Shown here: one piece after another, positions 15,364 to 24,923 of the stretch | Numbering within the stretch: position 1 is the first letter of the stretch | How the letters are laid out: each line of letters opens with the position of its first letter | From: Desulfotomaculum sp. | GTDB taxonomy: Bacteria; Bacillota; Desulfotomaculia; Desulfotomaculales; Nap2-2B | Length of the DNA: 64,000 bases | Reading direction: 5' to 3' | NCBI GenBank assembly: GCA_003513005.1 | Contig: DOTD01000092.1 | Span: 1-64,000 of the forward strand | Notes under the pieces: generated by a model | Database searches by the model: none | What the model was told of the DNA's origin: nothing | The model's input: the letters and a program-made list of their open reading frames with translations, nothing else | Program-made: the position numbers and the translations under genes

Positions 15364-18300
15364 TGTGTGTTCCCAGTTTGAATTTGGCTGTGCTGCCATG
15401 TTCGCCGGCACTGATTTCCAGCCTGGCGTCAATGATTTCCTTGAGTTCGGGAACGTGGGAGATGATGCCTACCAGGCGGCCGCCCTTCTGCAGATCGATT
15501 AAGGCTCTGAGGGCAAAGTCCAGGGACTCGGGATCAAGGGCGCCAAACCCTTCGTCTATAAAAATGGTGTCCAGGTAAATGCCTCCAGAGTACGACTGCA
15601 CTACATCCGCCAGGCCCAGGGCCAGGGATAAAGAGGCCAGGAAAGTTTCCCCTCCGGACAGAGTAGCCACGCCCCTTGCCACGCCAGTATATGTGTCAAA
15701 GACTTCCAGATCCAACCCCCCGGCGGCATTGCTGCGCGCCCTGTCCATAGTCCTTTGCAGGTGGTAACGGCCCCGGCTCATCAACTGCAGCCGGCGGGTG
15801 GCGGCGACAAGCACGTCATCCAGCAGGGCTCCCAGCACAAAGCGCTGAAAGGTCAGCCCGTAGTTATTCTTTCCATTGGCCACTTCTGAAAGACGACCGA
15901 GTACCGCATAGCGGCTTTCCAACTCCTTTAAAGAACCCTCAATTTCAGCAAGCTGTTTAAGCCATCCGGCCTCCCGGACTGTTTGTTCTTCAAGCTGCGC
16001 CTCTTCTTTTAGAGCCTGTTTCCAATCATTTTCCGCTTCGGTCAGAGCGGCAGTAAGTTTCTCAAGATTGGGTACGTTTAAGCCTTCGGCGCCGCGGACA
16101 GCTCGCTCAAGACGGTCACTGGCAGCGCTCAGGTTTCCGTCAAACCCCTTAATCTCTTTCTCCAGCCTGCCGGTCTCTTCCGGCGTCCTTTTGGCATCCT
16201 TGAAATCATCATGAGTTGCGAAGCCCGCCGCTGTTAATCTCTGTTGAAAATCATCTTCTTCGCTCCTTGCGCGTTTTACGGCCAACCGGGCTGCCTCTTT
16301 CGCTTCTATCCCGGCAGTTTCTGCTCTGGCCAGCGCTTGGTTTGCTTCTTCGGCCGTTTTCCTGGCCTGCTCGTAAGCGGCAATCAGTCTCTCCCGTCTG
16401 TCCCTGGCGTCTTTCTGAACCTTTTGCAGGAATAATGGATCACGCAAATCCGCCGGAATTCCCGATTCCCTCTCCAGGGCTACCGCCTTAGCAGAATCAA
16501 AGGTTGTTTTAGCGTCCTGAAAATCCTTTTTCGAAATATCAAGCCGGTCAACAGCCGATTTTTCCTTTTTCTTCAGTCCTTCAAGTTCTTTAGCCAGCCG
16601 GGCGGAAATTTTTACGGCGTCTTCCGCCTCGTGCAGCAGGTCCCCGTCTTTGGCGGCGGCAACCTGGAGAACGGCCAGTTCAAGGCTTGCTTTCTCTCCC
16701 AGCTCGTGTATCAATTCTTCAATCCTGCCGCCCGCAGACGCCTTTTTGGAATTAATACCGTTTAACGTATCCCGCTGTTTATCCCGGACGGATTCAAGAT
16801 TGGTCACGGCGAGCTGTTTTTTCTTAAGGTCATTTTCTGAAGGCAGCGCCGCCTTACTAAGGGCGGGAGCAGGGTGGTCCGTGGAGCCGCAGACCGGGCA
16901 GGAAGCGCCATCAGTTAAAGTGCCTGCTAAAATTGCCGCCTGCCCGCTGTTCCAGGCCTCCTGCAGATTGGCCAATTCCATCTTTGCCTTTTGATAGTGT
17001 TCTTCATCCTGATTGAGCTTTCTGCCGGCTGTATCAAGTTCTTTCAGGATGATAGTCATACCTTTGCGTAAATTTTCAAGGGACTGCCTTTTCGTTATTA
17101 ATTGTTCGGCTTCCTTATATGCGGATTCCAGCGCCGCCGACTGAACAGCCTTTTCTGCTGTATCCTGACGGGCTTTGTCTTTTTCGGCGATCAAAGCCTG
17201 TATAGCAGCCAGGGAAGACTGGGCCTGGCTCTGGCTTGCTTCAGCGGACTGCATCTTTTTTTGAGCCAGACTAACTTTATGGCGGGCTTCGTACAAGGCT
17301 GCGACCTTCGCGGTCAGTTCTTCCAGCCGTGTTAATTCTCTTGCGGCTTTTTCCCGCTCGTCGCCTTTTTGCTCCTCTTCGGCCAGGACCTTTTCAGCCT
17401 TTTCTTTGGCATTCAGAGCCTCACTTTTTGTTTTTTGTTTTTTCTCATAAGCGCCGGCGGCAATAACGGCGTCCGCCTGGCGCCTTTTGAGGGTGCTCTC
17501 GACATCCGCCAGGCTCAAAGCCTGCCTGGCCCTCGTTAATTCAACCCTTTTTGCATCAATAACTGCTATCCTCATATTCAAATCGGCCGCGGCAAGTTCG
17601 GCGTTCTTTTTTTCATCCAGCTTTTCTTTGGCCTGTATGCCGGTGTTCAACTGCTCCTGAGCCGATTTTACAGAATTTTGGCCTGCCTCAATTCTTTTTT
17701 TTACCTCATTTAGTTGTTCCTTATGTTCACCATGCTGCAGCGCGAGTTCTTCTTTTGATCCGGCTTTTGATTCATTCAAGACGAATCTTAGTTCATTCGA
17801 CTTGTCGTCATTGCTCTTTTTAAGCTCTTTGGCCGATTCTTTCAGCGTATCCTCTATCTGGCGAAAAAACTCCGCCCTGAAGAGGGTTTCCAGGATTACC
17901 TGCCGCTCCTTGGAGTCCGCAGTTAGAAGTCTGCGGAATTCTCCCTGGGGAAGCATGACCACCTGACGGAACTGACTGCTCTTGAACCCCAGCAGCGCTT
18001 CGATCTTTTCCGTGACTTTGTTCCACCCGCCGGCCAGCACTGTTCCTTCTTCATCGTCATTGATCAAACCGGTCCTTTTCCAAAGGGCAGCGTTTGCGCT
18101 CATTACGGCTGTGCCGGCGCCCCGGCGGCGCGGCCTTTCCTGTTCAGGATTGCGTTTAATCCGGTAAACCTCGGCGCCGGCGCTGAAATCAAAGGTCAGT
18201 TCGGTAGCCACGGACAAATCCGCATGATCGCTGCGCATCTGCCTGCCGTCCCGCAAGGCTCCGCTGCTCTCGCCATAGAGAGCGAAACACATCGCGTCGA

Positions 18301-18433
18301 GAATGGCTGTCTTGCCTGAACCCGTCGGCCCGTGAATTAAAAAAAAGGAGCGGCTGCCAAGTTCCCTGAAATCGATAACCTGTGTCCCGGCGTAAGGCCC
18401 GAAGGCGCTCATCGAAAGCTTAAGCGGCCTCAT
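15350..18433 (-). CDS. sbcC: SbcC, ATPase subunit of SbcCD nuclease
   Basis: A 1027-residue SMC/Rad50-type ATPase. Walker A IHGPTGSGKTAILDAM is near the N-terminus; long coiled coils flank a zinc hook CPVCG (Cys512 and Cys515). The signature LSGGETFLASLSLALGLAD and Walker B FIDEGFGALD are near the C-terminus. With SbcD it forms the Mre11-Rad50-like complex that opens DNA hairpins and trims protein-blocked ends. Its start overlaps the sbcD stop by 4 bases. Confidence 0.97.
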   Translation of the reverse strand: MRPLKLSMSAFGPYAGTQVIDFRELGSRSFFLIHGPTGSGKTAILDAMCFALYGESSGALRDGRQMRSDHADLSVATELTFDFSAGAEVYRIKRNPEQERPRRRGAGTAVMSANAALWKRTGLINDDEEGTVLAGGWNKVTEKIEALLGFKSSQFRQVVMLPQGEFRRLLTADSKERQVILETLFRAEFFRQIEDTLKESAKELKKSNDDKSNELRFVLNESKAGSKEELALQHGEHKEQLNEVKKRIEAGQNSVKSAQEQLNTGIQAKEKLDEKKNAELAAADLNMRIAVIDAKRVELTRARQALSLADVESTLKRRQADAVIAAGAYEKKQKTKSEALNAKEKAEKVLAEEEQKGDEREKAARELTRLEELTAKVAALYEARHKVSLAQKKMQSAEASQSQAQSSLAAIQALIAEKDKARQDTAEKAVQSAALESAYKEAEQLITKRQSLENLRKGMTIILKELDTAGRKLNQDEEHYQKAKMELANLQEAWNSGQAAILAGTLTDGASCPVCGSTDHPAPALSKAALPSENDLKKKQLAVTNLESVRDKQRDTLNGINSKKASAGGRIEELIHELGEKASLELAVLQVAAAKDGDLLHEAEDAVKISARLAKELEGLKKKEKSAVDRLDISKKDFQDAKTTFDSAKAVALERESGIPADLRDPLFLQKVQKDARDRRERLIAAYEQARKTAEEANQALARAETAGIEAKEAARLAVKRARSEEDDFQQRLTAAGFATHDDFKDAKRTPEETGRLEKEIKGFDGNLSAASDRLERAVRGAEGLNVPNLEKLTAALTEAENDWKQALKEEAQLEEQTVREAGWLKQLAEIEGSLKELESRYAVLGRLSEVANGKNNYGLTFQRFVLGALLDDVLVAATRRLQLMSRGRYHLQRTMDRARSNAAGGLDLEVFDTYTGVARGVATLSGGETFLASLSLALGLADVVQSYSGGIYLDTIFIDEGFGALDPESLDFALRALIDLQKGGRLVGIISHVPELKEIIDARLEISAGEHGSTAKFKLGTHIDNI

Positions 18434-19584
18434 ACCGTCGCCTTCCTTTCCTGCCTGTACAGGTTTTCGACGGTATCCTTAAATACCTGGAGCTGTTCCG
18501 CCGGCAGGGCTGCCCCCGTCACCTGCTCAAAAAAAGATGAAAATAGACTGGTTTCGCTCAACCCCCGGTGATCACCACCGGGGCCGCACAGTTCCAGGCC
18601 CTCAGCCAGAAAAGGCCTTTCGATGTGCAGCACATTCGGGTAAACATTGCGCAGCTTGCCTATCGCGTCCAGTATAGCGCCGGAGTCAGTCAAAGTGACT
18701 TTTAAATAATCATCCCTGCTCTCACCGCTGCGGGGCCCGGCCAGGATATCGTTGAGCAGCCCTTCCAAACAGCGGACATCCCTGCGGTGGGTAAGGTAAA
18801 CCTCTTCAATGGTTGTTTTGCCAAGCCTGTCCATTTCCACAAGGGCCACCGATTTCCTGTGGCCCGCTTCGGAAAAAGAATATTTCATCAGGGAACCGGA
18901 ATAACGGATATTTTCCCTCCCGGCGTACTGCGGCCTGTGCAGGTGCCCAAGGGCAGCGTAGTGAAAGTCAAAAAAATGCTCCGGGTCTACAAACCCGGAA
19001 CCTTCTATGGAAAGGGGACGCTCCGATTCGCTGACCTCTCCGCCAACTACAAAAGCGTGGCCAACCAGGATCAAGCGTGCGCCGGTGGGGATATTTACAG
19101 TTAACTGCTTAATTATGTAAGCCATTGCCTCATTGTGATCATGAATATCCTTGACCGAAAATTTTTCCCGCACAACCGGAGGATCGGCATAAGGCAGAGG
19201 GTAAATGTAAACCGTACCGTCCGCATCATGAATTTCTACCGGAGCAATATTTTTATCCAACACCCCGGCAATGTGGAGCCCCTGCCGGGCTAATAGCCTG
19301 GCAGCGAACCCCACCCTCTCGGGGCTGTCGTGGTTGCCGGCAATTAAAACAACCGGAACCCGGCAGTCCAAAAGAATGCGGGAAAGCACATCGTCAAGAA
19401 GGCTGACAACCTCTGCGGGGGGCGCCGCACGGTCGTAAATATCGCCGGCGATTAAAACAGCATCCGGTTTCGAGTAGCTGACCAGCCTGATAAAATCTTC
19501 AAGTATATAAGCCTGATCATCTGTTAAATGCGTCCCGTAAAAAATTCTCCCCAGGTGCCAGTCGGAGGTATGAATAAATCGCAT
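18430..19584 (-). CDS. sbcD: SbcD, exonuclease subunit of SbcCD
   Basis: A 384-residue metallophosphoesterase of the Mre11 family. The metal-binding motifs are in order: FIHTSDWHLGR, IAGDIYDRAAP, LIAGNHDSPERV, GHAF and ALGHLHRPQ. Two metal ions support exo- and endonuclease activity. AGGAGAG lies seven bases before the ATG. It is the first gene of a two-gene operon with sbcC. Confidence 0.97.
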   Translation of the reverse strand: MRFIHTSDWHLGRIFYGTHLTDDQAYILEDFIRLVSYSKPDAVLIAGDIYDRAAPPAEVVSLLDDVLSRILLDCRVPVVLIAGNHDSPERVGFAARLLARQGLHIAGVLDKNIAPVEIHDADGTVYIYPLPYADPPVVREKFSVKDIHDHNEAMAYIIKQLTVNIPTGARLILVGHAFVVGGEVSESERPLSIEGSGFVDPEHFFDFHYAALGHLHRPQYAGRENIRYSGSLMKYSFSEAGHRKSVALVEMDRLGKTTIEEVYLTHRRDVRCLEGLLNDILAGPRSGESRDDYLKVTLTDSGAILDAIGKLRNVYPNVLHIERPFLAEGLELCGPGGDHRGLSETSLFSSFFEQVTGAALPAEQLQVFKDTVENLYRQERKATV

Positions 19585-20078
19585 ATTAACTCTCCTCTTG
19601 CAGGTTTTAATAATTTTCCCTGAATACCTTAATACATTTCCAGAAAGGTGGTTGTTCTTTTAGTTCCTTTTCATTGTCTTTGTGGATTATTAAATCAGGG
19701 CTGTTAACCAGATTTGATATGAGCGGTCTCTGGGGTTATATATTTTACATATTTCGCCATCTCATATCAGTTATCCTTCTACCTGCAAATATCCGAATAT
19801 GCAGAATGTATGTGTACGGCATTGGTCTTCCTTTTGGTTGCAGTAGTTATTCAACAAATTATCTTAATTCAAATTTCGCCTTTAGTCACGGATATCTTTT
19901 GCTCTTTATCTTGACACGCTAATGTGGCAGGGGTATTATTAATAAAATTAGTTAATTGGGGATATTGTGGTTATTGTGGTATATAACCACCTCTATATTG
20001 ATTTATAATTCCAGGAACAGTAAAAGCTGTTCTTATGGCAACTTCTTCCTTAACGTGTCTCTCAGGGGAAGTGACCGG
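19585..20078. other. intergenic stretch between sbcD and plsC
   Basis: Divergent promoter region for sbcD (minus) and the lipid genes (plus). Open frames at 19674-19922 and the extension 19956-20078 read hydrophobic low-quality peptides with no ribosome binding sites and are not supported. Confidence 0.5.
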
Positions 20079-20705
20079 ATGTTCTACGCGTTGGTGAAGT
20101 TAATTTCTAGGTATTTATTGTGGCTTTTTGGGAATACTGTCATTGCCGGGCAAGCCAACATCCCCCGCACAGGTCCGATGATTATAGTGTCCAACCACAT
20201 CAGTCTGCTGGACGGTCTCCTTTTATTGGCGTTCTGGCCGCGACGGGTTACATTCCTATCGGTAGCCTACCTGTTCAAGATGCCGATAGTGGGAGCTCTT
20301 TTACGCGCTATTGGCGCCATCCCGGTGCAGAACGAGGGAAGTGAATTGGCGGGAATAAGGAGAGCCTTGAAGGTATTGCAGGAAGAAGGCGCCCTGGTTT
20401 TTTTTCCCGAAGGCCATCTTGGCGCCGGTGACCAGCTTCTGCCATTCCAAACAGGATGGGCGTATCTGGCTTTGAAGGCAGGAGCGCCTGTCCTGCCGGT
20501 GGCTATCAAGGGTACCAGCACAGCACTGCCGGTAGGCGCCGCCTTCCCGCGCCGATGTAAAATCTACATGCAAATCGGGGCTCCCTGGACATTGGAAAAG
20601 GCCCGGCGACCAAGGCAGGAGACCCTGGCGGTTTTGAATATGAGGCTGGTCAGCCAAATGGAACAAATGTTAAATGAGATTACGTCTATAGAGGGAGGCC
20701 GGTAA
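20079..20705 (+). CDS. plsC: 1-acyl-glycerol-3-phosphate acyltransferase (PlsC family)
   Basis: A 208-residue membrane-associated acyltransferase. The catalytic NHxxxxD box is SNHISLLDG, followed by FFPEGHLG (block III) and VLPVAIKGT (block IV). It acylates lysophosphatidate in phospholipid synthesis. The ATG at 20079 is preferred to an upstream frame start because AGGGGAAG precedes it and the family N-terminus begins here. Its stop is one base from the next gene, so the two are translationally coupled. Confidence 0.9.
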   Translation: MFYALVKLISRYLLWLFGNTVIAGQANIPRTGPMIIVSNHISLLDGLLLLAFWPRRVTFLSVAYLFKMPIVGALLRAIGAIPVQNEGSELAGIRRALKVLQEEGALVFFPEGHLGAGDQLLPFQTGWAYLALKAGAPVLPVAIKGTSTALPVGAAFPRRCKIYMQIGAPWTLEKARRPRQETLAVLNMRLVSQMEQMLNEITSIEGGR

Positions 20706-20706
20706 G

Positions 20707-21609
20707 ATGAAAGAAAGGCCGCGAATCGGCCTGGCCCTTGGGGGCGGCGGTGCAAGAGGTTACGCCCATCTAGGAGTGATTAAGGCCTTACAGGAGGCGG
20801 ACATCCCTATTGATATTATCGCCGGAACCAGCATGGGGGCAGTGGTAGGCGCCGCCTTCGCTATGGGGTACCGGACCGAAGAACTGGTGGATATAGCCCT
20901 TCAGATGAGTTGGCGGCGGTTGTTGAGTCTGGCAGACCCGACTATACCCCATCATGGTGTAATTGCCGGCAACCGGTTGGAAAAGTATTTTCAAACATTA
21001 ACCTGTGGGAGGAGGTTTGACCAACTGGAAAAAACTCTAGTCGTTATCGCCACCGACATAAATACAGGGGAAGAAGTGCGGCTTGACTCAGGTCCGGTTG
21101 CCCGGGCTTTAAGAGCCAGCACCGCAGTGCCGGGAATCTTTTGCCCGGTCAATTCAGAACGGCGCTATCTGGTAGATGGGTCGGTAACTACACCTGTGCC
21201 GGCGGCGGCAACCCAGGAGGCGGGAGCGAATGTGGTTGTGGCCGTGGATGTTTGCTCGACGGTGGACCGGACTGATGTCCTGGCGCAGGCATGGAAGTGG
21301 TGGAAGAAGATACCTCCCATGCAAACTTATGGCCTGATAGGTATGCCGGGTTTCTTAAGTTTCTTTAAACGGGCGCTGCCCGAGAGCATCAACATTGTCG
21401 GCCGTTCAATGGAACTGAACGACTGTCACATTGAGATTTCCTTTCCAGCGACTCCCACTGCGCAATACTGGCTGTTGAGGCCGGCGGTGGAAAACGTAAG
21501 ATGGTATGAGTTTCACCGGGTCCGTGAGTGCATCCAGGCAGGCGAAGCTGTAGGACGGCAGGTAGCTGGACAGATTAATGCTTTGCTTAAAAAAGGTAAT
21601 TTCACCTAA
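20707..21609 (+). CDS. patatin-like phospholipase (RssA family)
   Basis: A 300-residue serine lipase with a Ser-Asp dyad. The oxyanion motif LGGGGARGYAHLGV is at the N-terminus, the nucleophile elbow GTSMGA follows, and the catalytic Asp is in VDGSV. The likely role is phospholipid or acyl-ester hydrolysis. Tight coupling to plsC suggests membrane lipid remodelling (deacylation-reacylation). No signal peptide is seen, so it is probably cytoplasmic or peripheral. Confidence 0.92.
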   Translation: MKERPRIGLALGGGGARGYAHLGVIKALQEADIPIDIIAGTSMGAVVGAAFAMGYRTEELVDIALQMSWRRLLSLADPTIPHHGVIAGNRLEKYFQTLTCGRRFDQLEKTLVVIATDINTGEEVRLDSGPVARALRASTAVPGIFCPVNSERRYLVDGSVTTPVPAAATQEAGANVVVAVDVCSTVDRTDVLAQAWKWWKKIPPMQTYGLIGMPGFLSFFKRALPESINIVGRSMELNDCHIEISFPATPTAQYWLLRPAVENVRWYEFHRVRECIQAGEAVGRQVAGQINALLKKGNFT

Positions 21610-21734
21610 GGAACCGGAAATCAAACCGGCAGAAAAAGATAAGTAATCGAAAGACGGGCAACTCTTGACTGGCAGGCACACAGGGGATAATAATATGAAG
21701 TGACAGAAATAACTAACTTAAGGAGAAGAATATA

Positions 21735-22433
21735 ATGCGCATCACCCGGCGACGAATAGACTTTCTGCAAAAAATTAAACAGCTTTATGAAACAACCAAC
21801 CTGCCGGTACATTATGCCAGGGTGGCCGAACTGCTGAAAGTCAGCAAGTGGAGCGCTTATGAGATGATGAAAACGTTGGAAAAGGAAGGCCTTTTAGCCA
21901 GCCAATATGAAGTTAACCAGGGAGAAAAATTTCCCGGCCGGGCTATGGTACTCTTCACACCCACACACATGGGTGATCTGGTTCTGTCCGGGGAAGCCTT
22001 GAAGGAGAAGATCCCTATCAAGGAATGGCAACAAGTTAATGAAAGGCTATTGTCTCTGTGTGAAAAACTAAAAAAAGCCAATACCAAGGAAATAGTCGAA
22101 CAACTGATGGCTGAATTGCCTGGTCTGGAAAGCCCCCTGATTTTCAGCGCATATATGATAGTCCTCTTAATCGCTCAATTGCAAACCATCAGTGAAAAGG
22201 GTGTCGGACTGGTTAAAAATGTAGTGATGAATACGATCAAGGCGGAAACAGGACTGATCATTTTTGCCGGCGCCGTCATGGGCAGCATGTTGAAAACAGC
22301 CAACCAGTTTCCGCTGCTGTTCCAGATTGTCAGCTATATGGACAGATTCCAAGCCAACCTGGCTGAACTTAATCAATCCGAACACGCCCTGCTGATGAAT
22401 TTCTTTGAGGAGACACTGGAAAAAGCAACGTAA
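21735..22433 (+). CDS. winged-helix regulator-like protein
   Basis: A 232-residue protein. Residues 1-75 form a winged helix (HYARVAELLKVSKWSAYEMMKTLEKEGLL, then a basic wing). Residues 85-232 are helical with hydrophobic stretches (LIFSAYMIVLLIAQL and GLIIFAGAVMGSM) and could bind a lipid or hydrophobic ligand. I do not recognise a named family. AAGGAGAAG precedes the ATG. Co-orientation with the plsC-patatin pair suggests, but does not show, control of lipid metabolism. Confidence 0.75.
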   Translation: MRITRRRIDFLQKIKQLYETTNLPVHYARVAELLKVSKWSAYEMMKTLEKEGLLASQYEVNQGEKFPGRAMVLFTPTHMGDLVLSGEALKEKIPIKEWQQVNERLLSLCEKLKKANTKEIVEQLMAELPGLESPLIFSAYMIVLLIAQLQTISEKGVGLVKNVVMNTIKAETGLIIFAGAVMGSMLKTANQFPLLFQIVSYMDRFQANLAELNQSEHALLMNFFEETLEKAT

Positions 22434-22467
22434 GTTTTTACAGGATATTTGGGTATATTGAGGTTGA

Positions 22468-22589
22468 GGAGCCATAGCCTTAACCAGGAAAGCTGCGGAA
22501 AAACTGGTTGATGAACTGGTGAAAAAGGAGAAGTATGCCGGGAAGAAGCCAAGGACATGGTAAATGATATGGTGCAGGATTTCCTCTAA
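22468..22589 (+). pseudogene. frameshifted phasin-like remnant
   Basis: Frame 1 reads ALTRKAAEKLVDELVKK; after losing one base in the GGAG run near 22528-22530 the next frame reads REEAKDMVNDMVQDFL and stops at 22587-22589. Joined, this matches the pattern of short phasin or PHA-granule-associated proteins (LTREKAEKLVxELVKKG...REEAKDMVxDLV). The 5' part is missing. It abuts the truncated SMC-like remnant on the other strand. Confidence 0.6.
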
Positions 22590-23456
22590 TAACAGCTTCA
22601 GGGAGTATTCCAGGCTGCGTATCCGGCCATCGGTATCATACTGTTCTTTTGAAGCCGACAGCTTCTCCTCTATTCCCGAAAGCTCAGACCTCTTACGGCG
22701 GATTTCTTCAACCAGGCGGGCGGCCTGCATAATTTTCTCTTGTACTTTGATGTCCTGCAGCGCCCCTTCCGTTTCACTTCTCACGGTTTCGGCAGTTTTA
22801 ATAATCCAGTCATTCAACAGCTGGCCGGGGTTTTTATACTTCTGGAAGAGTTCCTCCAAACCGCCTTCTCCGTCATTTATCTTGGCAATCACATTTTTCC
22901 ATTTATCCTGGGCAATCCCGAATTCAGCCAGGCGCCTGACGTAGCGATCCCCGTCGTCCTCGGGGAAAAAACTGAAAACAAACGGATCTTTTCTTTCCTT
23001 TTCGGACAACATTTCTCTGGCTTCCCGAAACGGCGTCACATCCAGAACACCACCGTTTTTGTCCACAAGAGCGATGTGGGCAATATCAAAAGCATTGGCG
23101 CCGGTATATTTCGAGGTAAAGGTAAAATACCTGATCCGGTTCTTCTCATTTTCCATCCCCGGCGCTTCCGCAGGCACAATCCCGATACCGGTAAGAAGGT
23201 ACCCGCCGGCGCCGTCAAGCTTCCACTCAATCATAATGTACGCCGGCAGCTTTTTCTTGCGAAAAAACGCCGCTATATTACGGCCCTGGATCTTGATACA
23301 CGGTATCACCGGCTGGAGAAAAAGCTGGACCAATACACTTTTACCGCCCCAGTTGGCCAGGTTTAAAAGAACATTCTCCCCGCCATGGAAATTGAAAGTT
23401 TCATCAAGAATGCGCCGGGAATCGTTGTTGTAAGAAAACTCTTCAGATATTCGTAC
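22581..23456 (-). pseudogene. truncated SMC-like ATPase (JetC/MksF-like) remnant
   Basis: The N-terminal ~290 residues of an SMC-type ATPase. A degenerate Walker A lies in LANWGGKSVLVQLFLQPVIP, followed by a globular segment and the beginning of a coiled coil (ARLVEEIRRKRSELSGIEEKLSA). Normal proteins of this type are about 1000 residues or more; the rest of the coiled coil and the C-terminal ATPase half are absent. Homology seems to end at about 22581-22600, where the sequence becomes the antisense of the phasin remnant; the open frame then runs on into noise. No valid start codon follows the AAGGAG at the expected position (GTA instead). Wadjet/MksBEF-type membership is inferred from the JetD-like neighbour. 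Confidence 0.65.
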
Positions 23457-24467
23457 AACTCCTTAAACCTGAATCCATCCGCTTTGAGCGCTGCAAACCT
23501 CAGAATGCCGCGGACGAATAAGAGGGGATTCAACAGTTTCCACAGGAAGGGGATGACTTTTTCATCGCATCTTTCCAGCCGCATTAAATTTTCTTGTTCA
23601 AAATCAAAGTTTTTGGTCAGTGAGAGAGTGAAGGAGTCCGCTATGGTCTCCTTGTATATCTTTGACAGACCGTGCCGTTCAAGAATTAATCCTTTCTATT
23701 CTTCGATCGTGGTATTGATATTTCTCCTTATAACGGCAATCTCTGACCGCGCCCTCTTCATCTCCTCATCCAGGGTCCCTCTGGAAGTTTCCTCTTCCTT
23801 AAGCCGTTCCTCCGACAGAACGATCATATCCCTGATCTCATTCATTATGCCATACTCTTCCTCAAGCAGGGCATATGTGCTGCCGACCAGCTTTTCAAAC
23901 TCCTTGATGTCCACGTCGTAAATATTTTCCCTTATCTTTTGCATGAACTGGCTGATATCGTTCTTTTTCTGCCTGATCATCTAGCACCAGGTTGCCGCTC
24001 TGCCCGATGGCTTTCTTGTAGTTTTTGCGCCTGATCAGTTCGCGCAGCTTCAGTTCCTCAATAGTAAAGCTGATCTCCTGCTCTACTTCTTTTGTTCTAA
24101 GGAGCAGGTCATATCCCTGGTCTGTAAGCTGGTAGTTCATCACATAACCGCGATCGCTGTCCTTCAACTTGTCGTCGATAAGCCTGATCCGGACCGGGGC
24201 CATCCCCTTCCCATATCTCATCACCGGGTAATATCTTGCTTCCCCGCCGTTTTGCAGGATATCCTTGATGATGTAGTCCGTAATCCTGCGGGTGGTTTCC
24301 CGGGGAAAACTAAGGCCGAAATCAGGAATAATCCTTGCAACGAAGGACGTTATAACTTCTATGGTACACTCCTCGTCCTCGGCAAGAGTCCTGTCCATTA
24401 TAAAGACAAGGACAGCAAAAATAATATTGTCAAGCTGTCCCGGCTCAAGCAGCTTCTCTATGTCCAT
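23363..24467 (-). pseudogene. Wadjet-associated (JetA-like) protein, broken
   Basis: Reading from MDIEKLLEPGQ, the product has a winged-helix-like N-terminal part (FPRETTRRITDYIIKDILQNGGE), then YQLTDQGYDLLLRTKEVEQEI and a coiled coil. It is broken twice. A one-base frameshift near 23985 follows KAIGQSGNLV, and an in-frame TAG at 23696-23698 sits where flanking sequence (TTIEE, then KGLILERHGLSK) reads smoothly if it were CAG. Its stop overlaps the SMC-like remnant. A kleisin-like role in a condensin-type plasmid-defence complex is inferred from position only. Confidence 0.55.
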
Positions 24468-24908
24468 TTTCCGGTTGCCGCGGTTTACAATAGAATCTAC
24501 GGCTGCTATAATCTGCATCCGCTTCTCAAAACCTTCGAGGAACTCCAATCCCTCCACATTCATTGAGAAGTTCAACGCCTTCAGCCAGTTTAAGCATGAG
24601 CCGGTACAAGCCGGAAAAAGGCTTGAGATCAAGATTGGGGTTGGCTTCCCTGGCCCGGAAAAACAGACGGATTCCCTCCGGATCAAGGTCCCCGAAATAA
24701 AAAAAACGCCCCGCTTGATCCTTTTTGCCGCCCAGCATGCCGGCATTGTATTCCTCAAGGGCGCCGCGTTTGGAAATCTTATTGCCTTCGCCATAAAGAA
24801 GAGCATCGACAGGGACACCGGCTATTATATTCTTCCCGGTATCCTGCATCAGTTTTCTAAAAGTAAACCAGAGCAGCGCCTGAAGACGAATCAGGATTTG
24901 GGAGATTA
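24468..24908 (-). pseudogene. JetD-like TOPRIM nuclease C-terminal fragment
   Basis: The C-terminal part of a Wadjet JetD-type (former DUF2220) protein. Diagnostic segments are VDALLYGEGNKISKRGALEE and the TOPRIM motif FFYFGDLDPEGIR. The N-terminal half is missing: the frame is open up to about 24908 and is then replaced by the start of a transposase. A second frameshift near 24560 separates GVELLNECGG from the continuing EGFEKRMQIIAAVDSIVNRG. JetD cuts plasmid DNA in intact Wadjet systems; this copy cannot be functional. Confidence 0.65.
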
Positions 24909-24923
24909 GGGAGGTTCACCTGC

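Noticed and set aside
19674..19922. 82-codon frame between sbcD and plsC
   Set aside because: No ribosome site and no recognisable pattern; lies in a divergent promoter region.
22167..22580. Continuation of the SMC-like frame towards 22167
   Set aside because: It is antisense to the winged-helix gene and the translation loses SMC character; chance open frame.
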